In this document: piece by piece, positions 1 to 5,399 of the stretch
How the letters are laid out: the number at the start of each line of letters is the position of its first letter
How positions within the stretch are numbered: position 1 is the first letter of the stretch
Assembly: GCA_020626545.1 (NCBI GenBank)
Contig: JAHKZS010000110.1
Span: 1-7,982 of the forward strand
Direction: 5' to 3'
Source of the DNA: a bacterium
Lineage (GTDB): Bacteria > Bacillota > Clostridia > Oscillospirales > Acutalibacteraceae
Length of the DNA: 7,982 bases
The notes under the pieces: generated by a model
The model's input: the letters and a program-made list of their open reading frames with translations, nothing else
What the model was told of the DNA's origin: nothing
The model's database searches: none
Position numbers and translations under genes: made by a program

Positions 1-1
1 G

Positions 2-49
2 TTTTATGGCAGGCGGAAGGATATAGCGAGCTTTTATGGTGTGAGCTAA
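2..49 (+). CDS. Possible C-terminal end of a gene running in from the left edge
   Basis: Reading from base 2, the + strand gives FYGRRKDIASFYGVS and then a TAA stop at 47-49, followed about 30 bases later by a hairpin that can terminate + strand transcription. Only 15 residues are visible, so no family can be assigned. Another + strand frame stays open from base 1 to a stop at about 135, but it runs through the terminator hairpin and is therefore less likely. The call rests on frame and terminator placement alone and is weak. Confidence 0.3.
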   Translation, partial: FYGRRKDIASFYGVS

Positions 50-77
50 GTAAGATACAAGGAATCTATGGTAAAAA

Positions 78-117
78 TTTAAACGGCAGGGAGTTGATAG
101 CTTCCTGCCGTTTTAGA
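78..117. terminator. Hairpin, probable bidirectional intrinsic terminator
   Basis: Bases 81-90 (AAACGGCAGG) pair perfectly with 104-113 (CCTGCCGTTT). Two or three further pairs including a G-T wobble extend the stem inward around a loop of about six bases. On the + strand the stem ends in TTTT (111-114) and would stop the gene entering from the left. On the - strand the stem is followed by TTTAAATTTTT (rising from 83 down to 73), so it can also end the four-gene operon whose last stop codon is at 202. No other terminator lies between 114 and 202. Confidence 0.75.
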
Positions 118-201
118 TTATATTTACTTGCTTAAACTCCGCCGTTGATGATTGTTTCCAAAAAATAAGAGTTATTAATAGGCGGATATGGCTGTCGCGG
201 C

Positions 202-696
202 TCACGACCCGTACATCTGCTCGAACATTTTAATGCCCGATTCTGTACGGAATATTTTTTCTTTTACGTTTCTCGCGAGTTCCATACTAATATGGTCCTC
301 GTAAATATTCGCTAAAAAGTCCGCTTCTACGAGTATTCTGTAAGGAGTGTTATCTATACCCTTGTATGTATGGTGGTTGGCTATAAGGTAACACACCTTG
401 TCGATAAATTCTTCCTCGAACCCCAGCTTGTCGAGAAGTATCTCCGCTTCGGGCGGGCCCTCCTGTTCCTGAAGCTCTCCGAGCGACGAGCCGTACTTTT
501 CCTCGCTCTTTTTAATTCCTATATCGTGGGTAATCGCGGCAATTTCGACCAACGCCTGAACATCCTCGGGTAACTTTTCGTTGAGCCCGATAGTGCGCGC
601 GATAGTATATACCTTCATAAAATGGTGTATACGTTTTACGTCGCCCCGGAAATATTCAGTCATAGCGTTGATAGTATCATTCACCTTTGACAACAT
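202..696 (-). CDS. HD-domain phosphohydrolase, small single-domain type
   Basis: A 164-residue protein with the layout of a single HD domain: His24-His25 near the N-terminus (RIHHFMKVY), the signature His57-Asp58 in ITHDIG, a second pair His108-His109 (IANHHTYKG), and the distal Asp126 in VEADFLAN. These are the residues expected to bind one or two divalent metals in HD-superfamily phosphohydrolases, so an active cytosolic enzyme on a phosphorylated or nucleotide substrate is likely; the substrate cannot be read from sequence. There is no signal peptide or extra domain. The ATG at 694-696 is preceded by AAGGAG (705-710 on the complement) with 8-base spacing, which fixes the start. The gene is last in the operon, and its start lies 20 bases inside the end of the DUF5662 gene, which points to translational coupling. 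Fold assignment is strong; specific function is unknown. Confidence 0.88.
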   Translation of the reverse strand: MLSKVNDTINAMTEYFRGDVKRIHHFMKVYTIARTIGLNEKLPEDVQALVEIAAITHDIGIKKSEEKYGSSLGELQEQEGPPEAEILLDKLGFEEEFIDKVCYLIANHHTYKGIDNTPYRILVEADFLANIYEDHISMELARNVKEKIFRTESGIKMFEQMYGS

Positions 697-1231
697 TACC
701 TTTTCTCCTTATCTTTCTTATATATCTGAACGTTTCTTTTTCGCCTTTGTCCGCGAGCATTTGGAGCAAGTACCCGATTTCGTCCGAGGTTTCCTCGTTT
801 ATAACGGAAATTCGGTTATCCCTAGCTTGCTGGAAATACTCGAGCGGCTTAGAGTCGGTGTACTTATCCTTATTGTAAATCTTACTCGCCGCGACTCTGT
901 CGCAGAACATCTCTATAAGATATTTTCTCGGCATTTTAACGCCCTTCATCCGCTTCGTAATTTTATCATAGTCCGTCCAGTACTCGAAGTGGTGGCGGTT
1001 TCTGCCCTTATGATGCATCCAAGCCTTAGAGTAGCCGTAAGCCTCACGCTCGCCCTCGTTAGGGGAGCGGTTGCCCTGGTAATACTTAGCCCCCGGGATA
1101 AACTCGGTAGGCGAGTATTTCGAAAGGTCGTGCAACAGTCCGCGTATCGGTATTCCCGCGCGGAAGCAGTTCGCGATTACCTTATGGCGATGGTGCGTTA
1201 TAGTTAGAAAATGTTTGAGCGGATGCGCCAT
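677..1231 (-). CDS. DUF5662 family protein (HD-like, probable metal-binding hydrolase fold)
   Basis: A 184-residue soluble protein that I recognise as the DUF5662 family of Firmicutes. Visible conserved features are HHRH (residues 13-16), LLHDLSKYSPTEF (His34-Asp35), the KYYQGNRSP stretch (49-57), WMHHKGRNRHHFEYW (71-85, with His73, His74, His80 and His81), and a later Asp111 in FCDRVAASK. The spacing of His, His-Asp, His-His and Asp resembles an HD-type metal site, so a phosphohydrolase-like activity is a reasonable inference, but no reaction has been established that I know of. The start ATG (1229-1231) shares its A with the TAA stop of the upstream lipoprotein gene (TAATG, 1-base overlap). 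A weak GGGGA ribosome site precedes it, as expected for coupled reinitiation. The next gene downstream is another HD protein. Confidence 0.85.
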   Translation of the reverse strand: MAHPLKHFLTITHHRHKVIANCFRAGIPIRGLLHDLSKYSPTEFIPGAKYYQGNRSPNEGEREAYGYSKAWMHHKGRNRHHFEYWTDYDKITKRMKGVKMPRKYLIEMFCDRVAASKIYNKDKYTDSKPLEYFQQARDNRISVINEETSDEIGYLLQMLADKGEKETFRYIRKIRRKGNVVKGE

Positions 1232-2130
1232 TAACTGTTTTCCCCGGGATAGATTTTCGAAATCATCTTCTTAACTGTTTCGATAGAGGTTTTACCCTGC
1301 ATAGTTATGTCGTCGTAAGATACTACGAAACGTCTTGTGCTGTCGTTCATAGCTTTAAGTCCGCTTAAAGAATCGCTTGTCTTTAAGGTTTTAGCGACTT
1401 CTTTATCCTCGCAGAATATGTAATCGGGGTTAGAGAGCATAAGCTTCTTAGCGTCTATGACGTCGCTTTTAGCGTCCTTAAATACGTTTACGGCGCCTGT
1501 GTAGCTTAAAAGACGTCCGCCCCAAGTTGAGTTAGTCATAGTCTTTAAAACGCCGTTGTCGGAGTAAATGTAACAGATAGTAGTTACAACGTCCTTGTCC
1601 TCCACGGTATCCTCTAAGTCCTTCAGCTCGTCGTAAAGGTCGTCGAAAGCTTCCTTAGCCTTAGCTTTACCGGTAAGCTTACCGCCTAAAATAGAGCCGA
1701 ACTGGATGTAGATGTTCTTAACCTGCTTAGGTGTGTTGGACTGCTCGGGAATGATAACGGTGATTCCGCTTTTCTCGAGATTATCCTTTACGGTAGTGTT
1801 TAAGCTGTCGTCCGCGAAAACAACGTCGGCTTTTAGACTTTTAATCTTGTCGAAAGACGGGTCAGCCGCTAAACCTACGCTCGGTACAACGTCCATACCT
1901 TTTTGATTTACGCTGTCTGAACGTCCCGCGATCTTCGCGTCGAAACCGATACAGGAAATAATATCGGCATAGTTCTTGTTTAGTACGACAATTTTCTTCG
2001 GCTCCGATTTAACCGTAACGCTTCCCGCGGTTACGGGATACTCGGATTTTTTCTCCTGACAGGCTGTAAACGACAACGCCGCTACAGCGGTTGTAATCGC
2101 TAAAACTATCGCTAAAACTTTATTTTTCAT
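1231..2130 (-). CDS. Lipoprotein, ABC transporter substrate-binding protein (BtuF/FhuD-like fold)
   Basis: A 299-residue exported lipoprotein. Residues 1-24 form a lipoprotein signal peptide: basic MKNK, a hydrophobic core, then SFTAC with Cys24 as the predicted lipidated residue. The body matches the helical-backbone binding-protein family that serves iron-siderophore, heme or cobalamin uptake: KIVVLNKNYADIISCIGFDAKIAGRS (46-71), a PSVGLAADPSFDKIKSLKADVVFAD region (83-107) typical of the 'goal, part of the sequence, level at which it is known' portion of these proteins, a central helical linker (about 135-175), and a second lobe. The true ligand is not visible. No permease or transporter ATPase lies beside it; its neighbours are a DUF815 ATPase and DUF5662. 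GGAGG (2137-2141 on the complement) sits 6 bases before the ATG. Its start overlaps the upstream stop as ATGA (4 bases). Confidence 0.86.
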   Translation of the reverse strand: MKNKVLAIVLAITTAVAALSFTACQEKKSEYPVTAGSVTVKSEPKKIVVLNKNYADIISCIGFDAKIAGRSDSVNQKGMDVVPSVGLAADPSFDKIKSLKADVVFADDSLNTTVKDNLEKSGITVIIPEQSNTPKQVKNIYIQFGSILGGKLTGKAKAKEAFDDLYDELKDLEDTVEDKDVVTTICYIYSDNGVLKTMTNSTWGGRLLSYTGAVNVFKDAKSDVIDAKKLMLSNPDYIFCEDKEVAKTLKTSDSLSGLKAMNDSTRRFVVSYDDITMQGKTSIETVKKMISKIYPGENS

Positions 2131-3398
2131 AATTTACCTCCGCTTTTTCCGAATGATTCAATAAATTGTTTCGCGCATCTTGGTGAGCGTCCGCCTTTTC
2201 CGAGAGCAAATCTCTCCGCCAAAAGCGAAAGCTCGTCCGTTTCTATATCCAAACCCGCTTTCTCAGCGAGTGAATGTACAATTTCGAGGTACTCCTTTTT
2301 ATCGGGATTGCCGTAATAAACCGAAAGTCCAAACCTGTCGGAAAGAGAAAGAGTTTCCTGCATATTATCCCTGCGGTTAATATCGTCGGTATCTCTGTCC
2401 GCCCAGCTTTCCTTTATAAGATGACGGCGGTTCGATGTAGCGTAGATGAGCGCGTTGTCGGGTCTCGCGGCAAGTCCGCCCTCGAGCACCGCCTTTAAAG
2501 AGGTGTAGTTTTTATCTTGGCTCTGGAACGATAAATCGTCCACAAAGATTATGAACTTCATCGGGTTCTGAGCGATTTTGTCGATAAGAAGCGGAAAATC
2601 CATCAGCCTTTCCTTAGGCATCTCAACGATTCTGAGCCCTTTATCCCTGAATTCATTACCGATAGCCTTAACGGTCGAGCTTTTGCCCGTACCCATATCG
2701 CCGTAAAGCAGGCAGTTGTTGCACGGCTTGTTTTCTAAAAACGCCTTAGTGTTCTCTACGACACGGTCACGCTGGCGGTGGTAGCCGATAAACGACTCGA
2801 TAGCGATTTTGTCGGGATTGCCGACAGGTTTAATATCCCCGTCGCGCCAGATAAACGCCTTGTATCTCGCGTAAATTCCGAAGCCGTTTTTCTTATAGTA
2901 AGCGCTGAGTTTTTCTATATCCACGCCGTTTTTAAATTCCGCTACAGGCTCGCCCGCGCTCCATCTCGGGAGCTTTTCTATTATATCGGGTATATCTGAC
3001 TTAAACTTATATTCGCTTAAAATATCGTCAGCCGTTAGGGAAGCAAGGCTGTTTATAATCTCGCAGTCGTTCTTAACGGCGTCGATAACGCTATAAGAGA
3101 GCTTGCCGGTATTTCCGCCCGCGGCTGATACAGAGAAACGGTTCTCGTCGAAAAGCGCCGCTTCGGTGATATACCGCGCGAGGTTGTCGGTGATATCCCT
3201 ATCGGATAAAGTGCTGTAGAACTCGCCGTAAGCGCTCAAAAACTCCTCGGCGGGTTTATCCGCTCGGGACAGGAGCTTCATATAGCTTTTTATAACACTG
3301 CGCTCGAGAATTCCGCGGTAAACCGTCAGCGAATTCATAAGCAACAGCGTCTTGTAAATTTTCGTCATAATATCAGTCCAATCAAGGCAAATATACAT
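2127..3398 (-). CDS. DUF815 family AAA-type ATPase
   Basis: A 423-residue P-loop ATPase of the DUF815 family. The C-terminal half carries the ATPase core: Walker A GDMGTGKSS (residues 233-241), Walker B FIIFVDDLSF (282-291), a sensor-1-like region IYATSNRRHL (318-327), and SLSDRFGLSV (351-360), whose Arg355 could be an arginine finger. The helical N-terminal half (about 1-200) has no motif I recognise. Members are cytosolic and poorly characterised; no reaction beyond ATP hydrolysis is assigned. It is first in the operon, with a good promoter 17 to 45 bases upstream. Start choice is uncertain: the ATG at 3398 has AGGAT close by but leaves a leader of only about 10 bases, while the in-frame ATG at 3368 (MTKIYKTLLLMNS) leaves about 40 bases and fits my recollection of where family members begin. 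The longer form is listed. Confidence 0.9.
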   Translation of the reverse strand: MYICLDWTDIMTKIYKTLLLMNSLTVYRGILERSVIKSYMKLLSRADKPAEEFLSAYGEFYSTLSDRDITDNLARYITEAALFDENRFSVSAAGGNTGKLSYSVIDAVKNDCEIINSLASLTADDILSEYKFKSDIPDIIEKLPRWSAGEPVAEFKNGVDIEKLSAYYKKNGFGIYARYKAFIWRDGDIKPVGNPDKIAIESFIGYHRQRDRVVENTKAFLENKPCNNCLLYGDMGTGKSSTVKAIGNEFRDKGLRIVEMPKERLMDFPLLIDKIAQNPMKFIIFVDDLSFQSQDKNYTSLKAVLEGGLAARPDNALIYATSNRRHLIKESWADRDTDDINRRDNMQETLSLSDRFGLSVYYGNPDKKEYLEIVHSLAEKAGLDIETDELSLLAERFALGKGGRSPRCAKQFIESFGKSGGKL

Positions 3399-3414
3399 AT
3401 TATCCTAATCTAAT

Positions 3415-3443
3415 ATTTTACTCCTATTTATCGATTAAGTCAA
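3415..3443 (-). promoter_or_regulatory. Sigma-A-type promoter of the DUF815 operon
   Basis: Read on the - strand: TTGACT (3438-3443) as -35 box, a 17-base spacer, and TAAAAT (3415-3420) as -10 box. Each box matches 5 of 6 consensus bases with ideal spacing. Transcription should begin near 3408, about 10 bases before the longest possible start codon. It is divergent from the 5S promoter, with about 70 bases between the two -35 boxes. Confidence 0.7.
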
Positions 3444-3474
3444 GCAAAAAGGGGGATTGAGAGGGGATGTGTCG

Positions 3475-3542
3475 ATAATGAGAAAATTTTTCAAAAAAAA
3501 TTGCAAAAACCCCTTGCATTTTTAAAACTTTAGTGCTATAAT
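3475..3542 (+). promoter_or_regulatory. Strong rRNA-type promoter with A-tract upstream element
   Basis: TTGCAT (3514-3519) and a perfect TATAAT (3537-3542) are separated by exactly 17 bases. Immediately upstream, 3481-3510 is almost pure A/T with phased runs (AAAATTTTT, AAAAAAAA, AAAAA), the pattern of an UP element contacted by RNA polymerase alpha subunits at rRNA promoters. It drives the 5S gene that starts about 25 bases after the -10 box. Confidence 0.85.
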
Positions 3543-3566
3543 AATCAAGTCGCTTGAAAGTGACGA

Positions 3567-3682
3567 GTTGGTGTCGATGACGCTGGGGGTCCACCTGTTC
3601 CCATACCGAACACAGCAGTTAAGCCCAGTGGTGCCGAAGATAGTTGGCTGGCGACGGCCTGTGAAAATAGGGAGATGCCAAC
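3567..3682 (+). rRNA. rrf: 5S ribosomal RNA, stand-alone gene
   Basis: The ends pair as in every 5S (GTTGG at 3567-3571 with CCAAC at 3678-3682, extended by wobble pairs). The internal sequence carries the conserved loop-B/helix-III text CCATACCGAACACAGCAG and TTAAGCCC, followed by GCCGAAGATAGTTGG. Length is about 116 bases, normal for the molecule. A short hairpin is possible in the leader (3549-3555 with 3558-3564), which may help 5' processing. The gene has its own promoter and terminator, and no 16S, 23S or tRNA gene is adjacent: the - strand operon starts on its left and a methyltransferase gene on its right. The ends may be off by one or two bases. Confidence 0.97.
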
Positions 3683-3693
3683 ATAATTAAAGT

Positions 3694-3719
3694 GTCCACC
3701 CAATAGGGTGGGCGTTTTT
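3694..3719 (+). terminator. Intrinsic terminator of the 5S rRNA gene
   Basis: CCACCC (3696-3701) pairs with GGGTGG (3706-3711) around the loop AATA. A G-T wobble and a G-C pair extend the stem to 3694/3713, and it is followed by TTTTT (3715-3719). It lies 12 bases after the mature 5S end. Confidence 0.9.
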
Positions 3720-3730
3720 ATTTATATCAT

Positions 3731-3762
3731 TTAGGGCTTAGGGCTAAGGGAAAAGGGCTAAG
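3731..3762. repeat. Degenerate 7-bp tandem repeat (TTAGGGC)
   Basis: Four and a half units with period 7: TTAGGGC, TTAGGGC, TAAGGGA, AAAGGGC, TAAG. The GGG core is kept in every full unit. It lies between the 5S terminator and the methyltransferase gene. No protein-binding site that I know explains it. Confidence 0.75.
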
Positions 3763-3799
3763 TCTAATACACCCTATATCCTGATAAATTGGAGATAAT

Positions 3800-4855
3800 A
3801 TGCTGAATTTTTTATCGTCCTTGACGTCTGTCTGGGATTTTTTCAAAACTACAGATAAGCCGATTGTCCTCTATGGAATGGGCGACGGCGCCGATAAAGT
3901 GCTCGACGAGTTTTATAAGCTCGGTATTAAGCCCCGCGGCGTTATGGCGAGCGACGACTTTGTGCGGGGACAGTCATTCAGAGGTTTTACCGTAAAGAAG
4001 CTCTCCGATTTCGAGAATGAGCTCGGGGAATTTGTGGTCGCGCTGTGTTTCGCGAGCCAGCTCCCCGACGTTATGAACCACATTAAATCGGTCGCTGAAA
4101 AGCACACGCTTTTAGTCCCCTCTGTGCCTGTATTCGGCGATAATATTTTTAACGATAACTTTGTTATCTCTAACGAAAACGCCTTTAAAAAGGCTTACAG
4201 CGAGCTTGCGGACGATTTAAGCCGACAGGTTTTCGAGGATATAATAAGCTTTCAGTACAGCGGAGATTTAAAGTACCTCGACAGCTGTACCACCGATAAG
4301 GACGAGGCGTTTAAAATCCTCGGCTTAGGCGGAGATGAAGCGTACCTCGACTTAGGCGCTTATAACGGCGACACTATCGACGAGTTCCTCAGCTATACCG
4401 GCGGAAAATACGAGAGCATTACCGCCTTTGAGCCTAACGCCAGAAGCTTTAAGAAGCTTTCCGAGCATTGTTCCGATATGGAGAACGTGAATCTCTGGCA
4501 ACTCGGCTCCTATAATAAGAACACGGTGATTAATTTTAATACAAAATCGGGGCGTAACTGCGCTATTTCCGACAAAGGCACTCCGATTCAGGCGGCTAGA
4601 GTGGATACTATTCTCTGCGGTAAGCGCATAACCTACGCTAAGCTCGACGTCGAGGGCGCCGAAAAGGAGACCTTCGAGGGTATGGAGAACACGATTAGGC
4701 TGTTTAAGCCCAAGCTGAATGTAGCGGCTTATCACAGAAGCGAGGACATCTTTTCGCTGATTTTACAGCTAAAAAGCCTGAACCCCGATTATAAATTCTA
4801 CCTAAGACACCACCCGTATATTCCGCATTGGGACACTAACCTCTACTGCGTGTAG
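3800..4855 (+). CDS. FkbM family SAM-dependent methyltransferase
   Basis: A 351-residue cytosolic protein with two halves. The N-terminal part (about 20-120) opens with PIVLYGMGDGADKVLDEF and continues to IKPRGVMASDD, a Rossmann-like beta-alpha-beta nucleotide or sugar-nucleotide binding start. The C-terminal part (about 175-345) is a FkbM methyltransferase: motif I YLDLGAYNGDT (182-192) for S-adenosylmethionine, an acidic strand end in AFEPN (209-213), and the family signature AKLDVEGAEKE (280-290). FkbM enzymes methylate hydroxyl groups of polyketides and of sugars in surface glycans; the acceptor here is unknown and no glycan cluster is in view. GGAG (3791-3794) sits 5 bases before the ATG. 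I see no convincing promoter between the 5S terminator and the gene. It ends 56 bases before the next gene. Confidence 0.9.
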   Translation: MLNFLSSLTSVWDFFKTTDKPIVLYGMGDGADKVLDEFYKLGIKPRGVMASDDFVRGQSFRGFTVKKLSDFENELGEFVVALCFASQLPDVMNHIKSVAEKHTLLVPSVPVFGDNIFNDNFVISNENAFKKAYSELADDLSRQVFEDIISFQYSGDLKYLDSCTTDKDEAFKILGLGGDEAYLDLGAYNGDTIDEFLSYTGGKYESITAFEPNARSFKKLSEHCSDMENVNLWQLGSYNKNTVINFNTKSGRNCAISDKGTPIQAARVDTILCGKRITYAKLDVEGAEKETFEGMENTIRLFKPKLNVAAYHRSEDIFSLILQLKSLNPDYKFYLRHHPYIPHWDTNLYCV

Positions 4856-4857
4856 AG

Positions 4858-4886
4858 TTGACATATCGCCGTAAAGGTGGTAAATT
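4858..4886 (+). promoter_or_regulatory. Candidate promoter of the small membrane protein gene
   Basis: A perfect TTGACA -35 box (4858-4863) begins two bases after the methyltransferase stop codon. With a 17-base spacer it is followed by TAAATT (4881-4886), 4 of 6 for the -10 box. Transcription would start near 4893 with a leader of about 20 bases. The perfect -35 and spacing argue for it; the weak -10 argues against high strength. Confidence 0.5.
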
Positions 4887-4911
4887 TTAAGTAAGATAAG
4901 GAGGCGGTATA

Positions 4912-5301
4912 GTGGCTAAGCGTGATTATCGTTTTAAATACGAGAATACTAACGGACAAAAACCGAAACCTAAACATCTGAAAAAGCCTAACCCGTCGCC
5001 GCCTATTAACTCACGACGCAATCCTTCCGCCGCTGTAAGTGAAAGTTCTCCCTACGATAAAGAGGAGCGAAAGGTTTTAAACAGGGTAGAGGAGATAGAG
5101 GTCGATATCGGTCAGTTTAATTTAAGGCCTGAACCCGAGGAAGATGTAAAGATTTATACTCCCGAAAAGGCGCGGCCTAAGCAAAAACTCCCCGCCGAAA
5201 AGAATAAGTCAAAAAAGCTTATGATTATAGCGGCTGTACTCGTAGCCCTCGGGATATGCTTTGTCGGCGTAGGAGTTTATATCGGATTAAATTATCTATA
5301 A
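4912..5301 (+). CDS. Small single-pass membrane protein with a charged Pro/Lys-rich cytoplasmic region
   Basis: A 129-residue protein that I do not assign to a named family. Residues 1-50 are rich in Lys, Arg, Asn, Pro and Ser and probably disordered (KPKPKHLKKPNPSPP). Residues 50-82 are more acidic and could form a short helix (EERKVLNRVEEIEVDIGQF). Residues 83-102 are again Lys/Pro-rich. One strongly hydrophobic segment runs from about 103 to 126 (LMIIAAVLVALGICF onward) and ends the protein three residues later. Lysines before the segment and almost nothing after it suggest a tail-anchored form with the bulk in the cytoplasm. The start is GTG, supported by a perfect AAGGAGG (4898-4904) with 7-base spacing. 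It has its own candidate promoter and a strong terminator 12 bases after the stop, so it may be expressed alone. Confidence 0.8.
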   Translation: MAKRDYRFKYENTNGQKPKPKHLKKPNPSPPINSRRNPSAAVSESSPYDKEERKVLNRVEEIEVDIGQFNLRPEPEEDVKIYTPEKARPKQKLPAEKNKSKKLMIIAAVLVALGICFVGVGVYIGLNYL

Positions 5302-5312
5302 ATACAGTAAAC

Positions 5313-5340
5313 AAAGGACTGCTTCGGCAGTCCTTTTCTT
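5313..5340 (+). terminator. Intrinsic terminator with UUCG tetraloop
   Basis: A 10-base perfect stem (5313-5322 with 5327-5336) is closed by C-TTCG-G, a very stable tetraloop. The stem's 3' strand ends in TTTT and is followed by CTT. It ends transcription of the small membrane protein gene, and upstream A residues let it work weakly on the - strand too. Confidence 0.92.
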
Positions 5341-5353
5341 TATATATAATGCT

Positions 5354-5386
5354 AAAAAAATCCTCCACCGAAATGGTGGAGGATTT
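5354..5386 (-). terminator. Intrinsic terminator of the large secreted protein gene
   Basis: AATCCTCCACC (5359-5369) pairs perfectly with GGTGGAGGATT (5375-5385) around a 5-base loop. Read on the - strand, the stem is followed by a run of seven T (complement of 5354-5360). It lies 14 bases after the stop codon at 5400 and is convergent with the + strand terminator at 5313. Confidence 0.92.
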
Positions 5387-5399
5387 ATGTTAAGTTAGA

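Noticed and set aside
581..1207. A 208-codon open frame on the + strand opposite the DUF5662 gene
   Set aside because: It is a mirror of two well-supported - strand genes with recognisable HD motifs; its own translation shows no family pattern and it has no ribosome site of note.
3731..3762. CRISPR-like or phage attachment repeat
   Set aside because: Units are contiguous 7-mers with no spacers, and no integrase or cas gene is present.
3720..3799. Riboswitch or independent promoter upstream of the methyltransferase
   Set aside because: The 80-base gap contains only the heptamer repeat and a ribosome site; no convincing -35/-10 pair or folded aptamer pattern was seen.
4352..4735. A 127-codon - strand frame inside the methyltransferase gene
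   Set aside because: The + strand frame carries the SAM and FkbM motifs; the opposite frame has no recognisable features.
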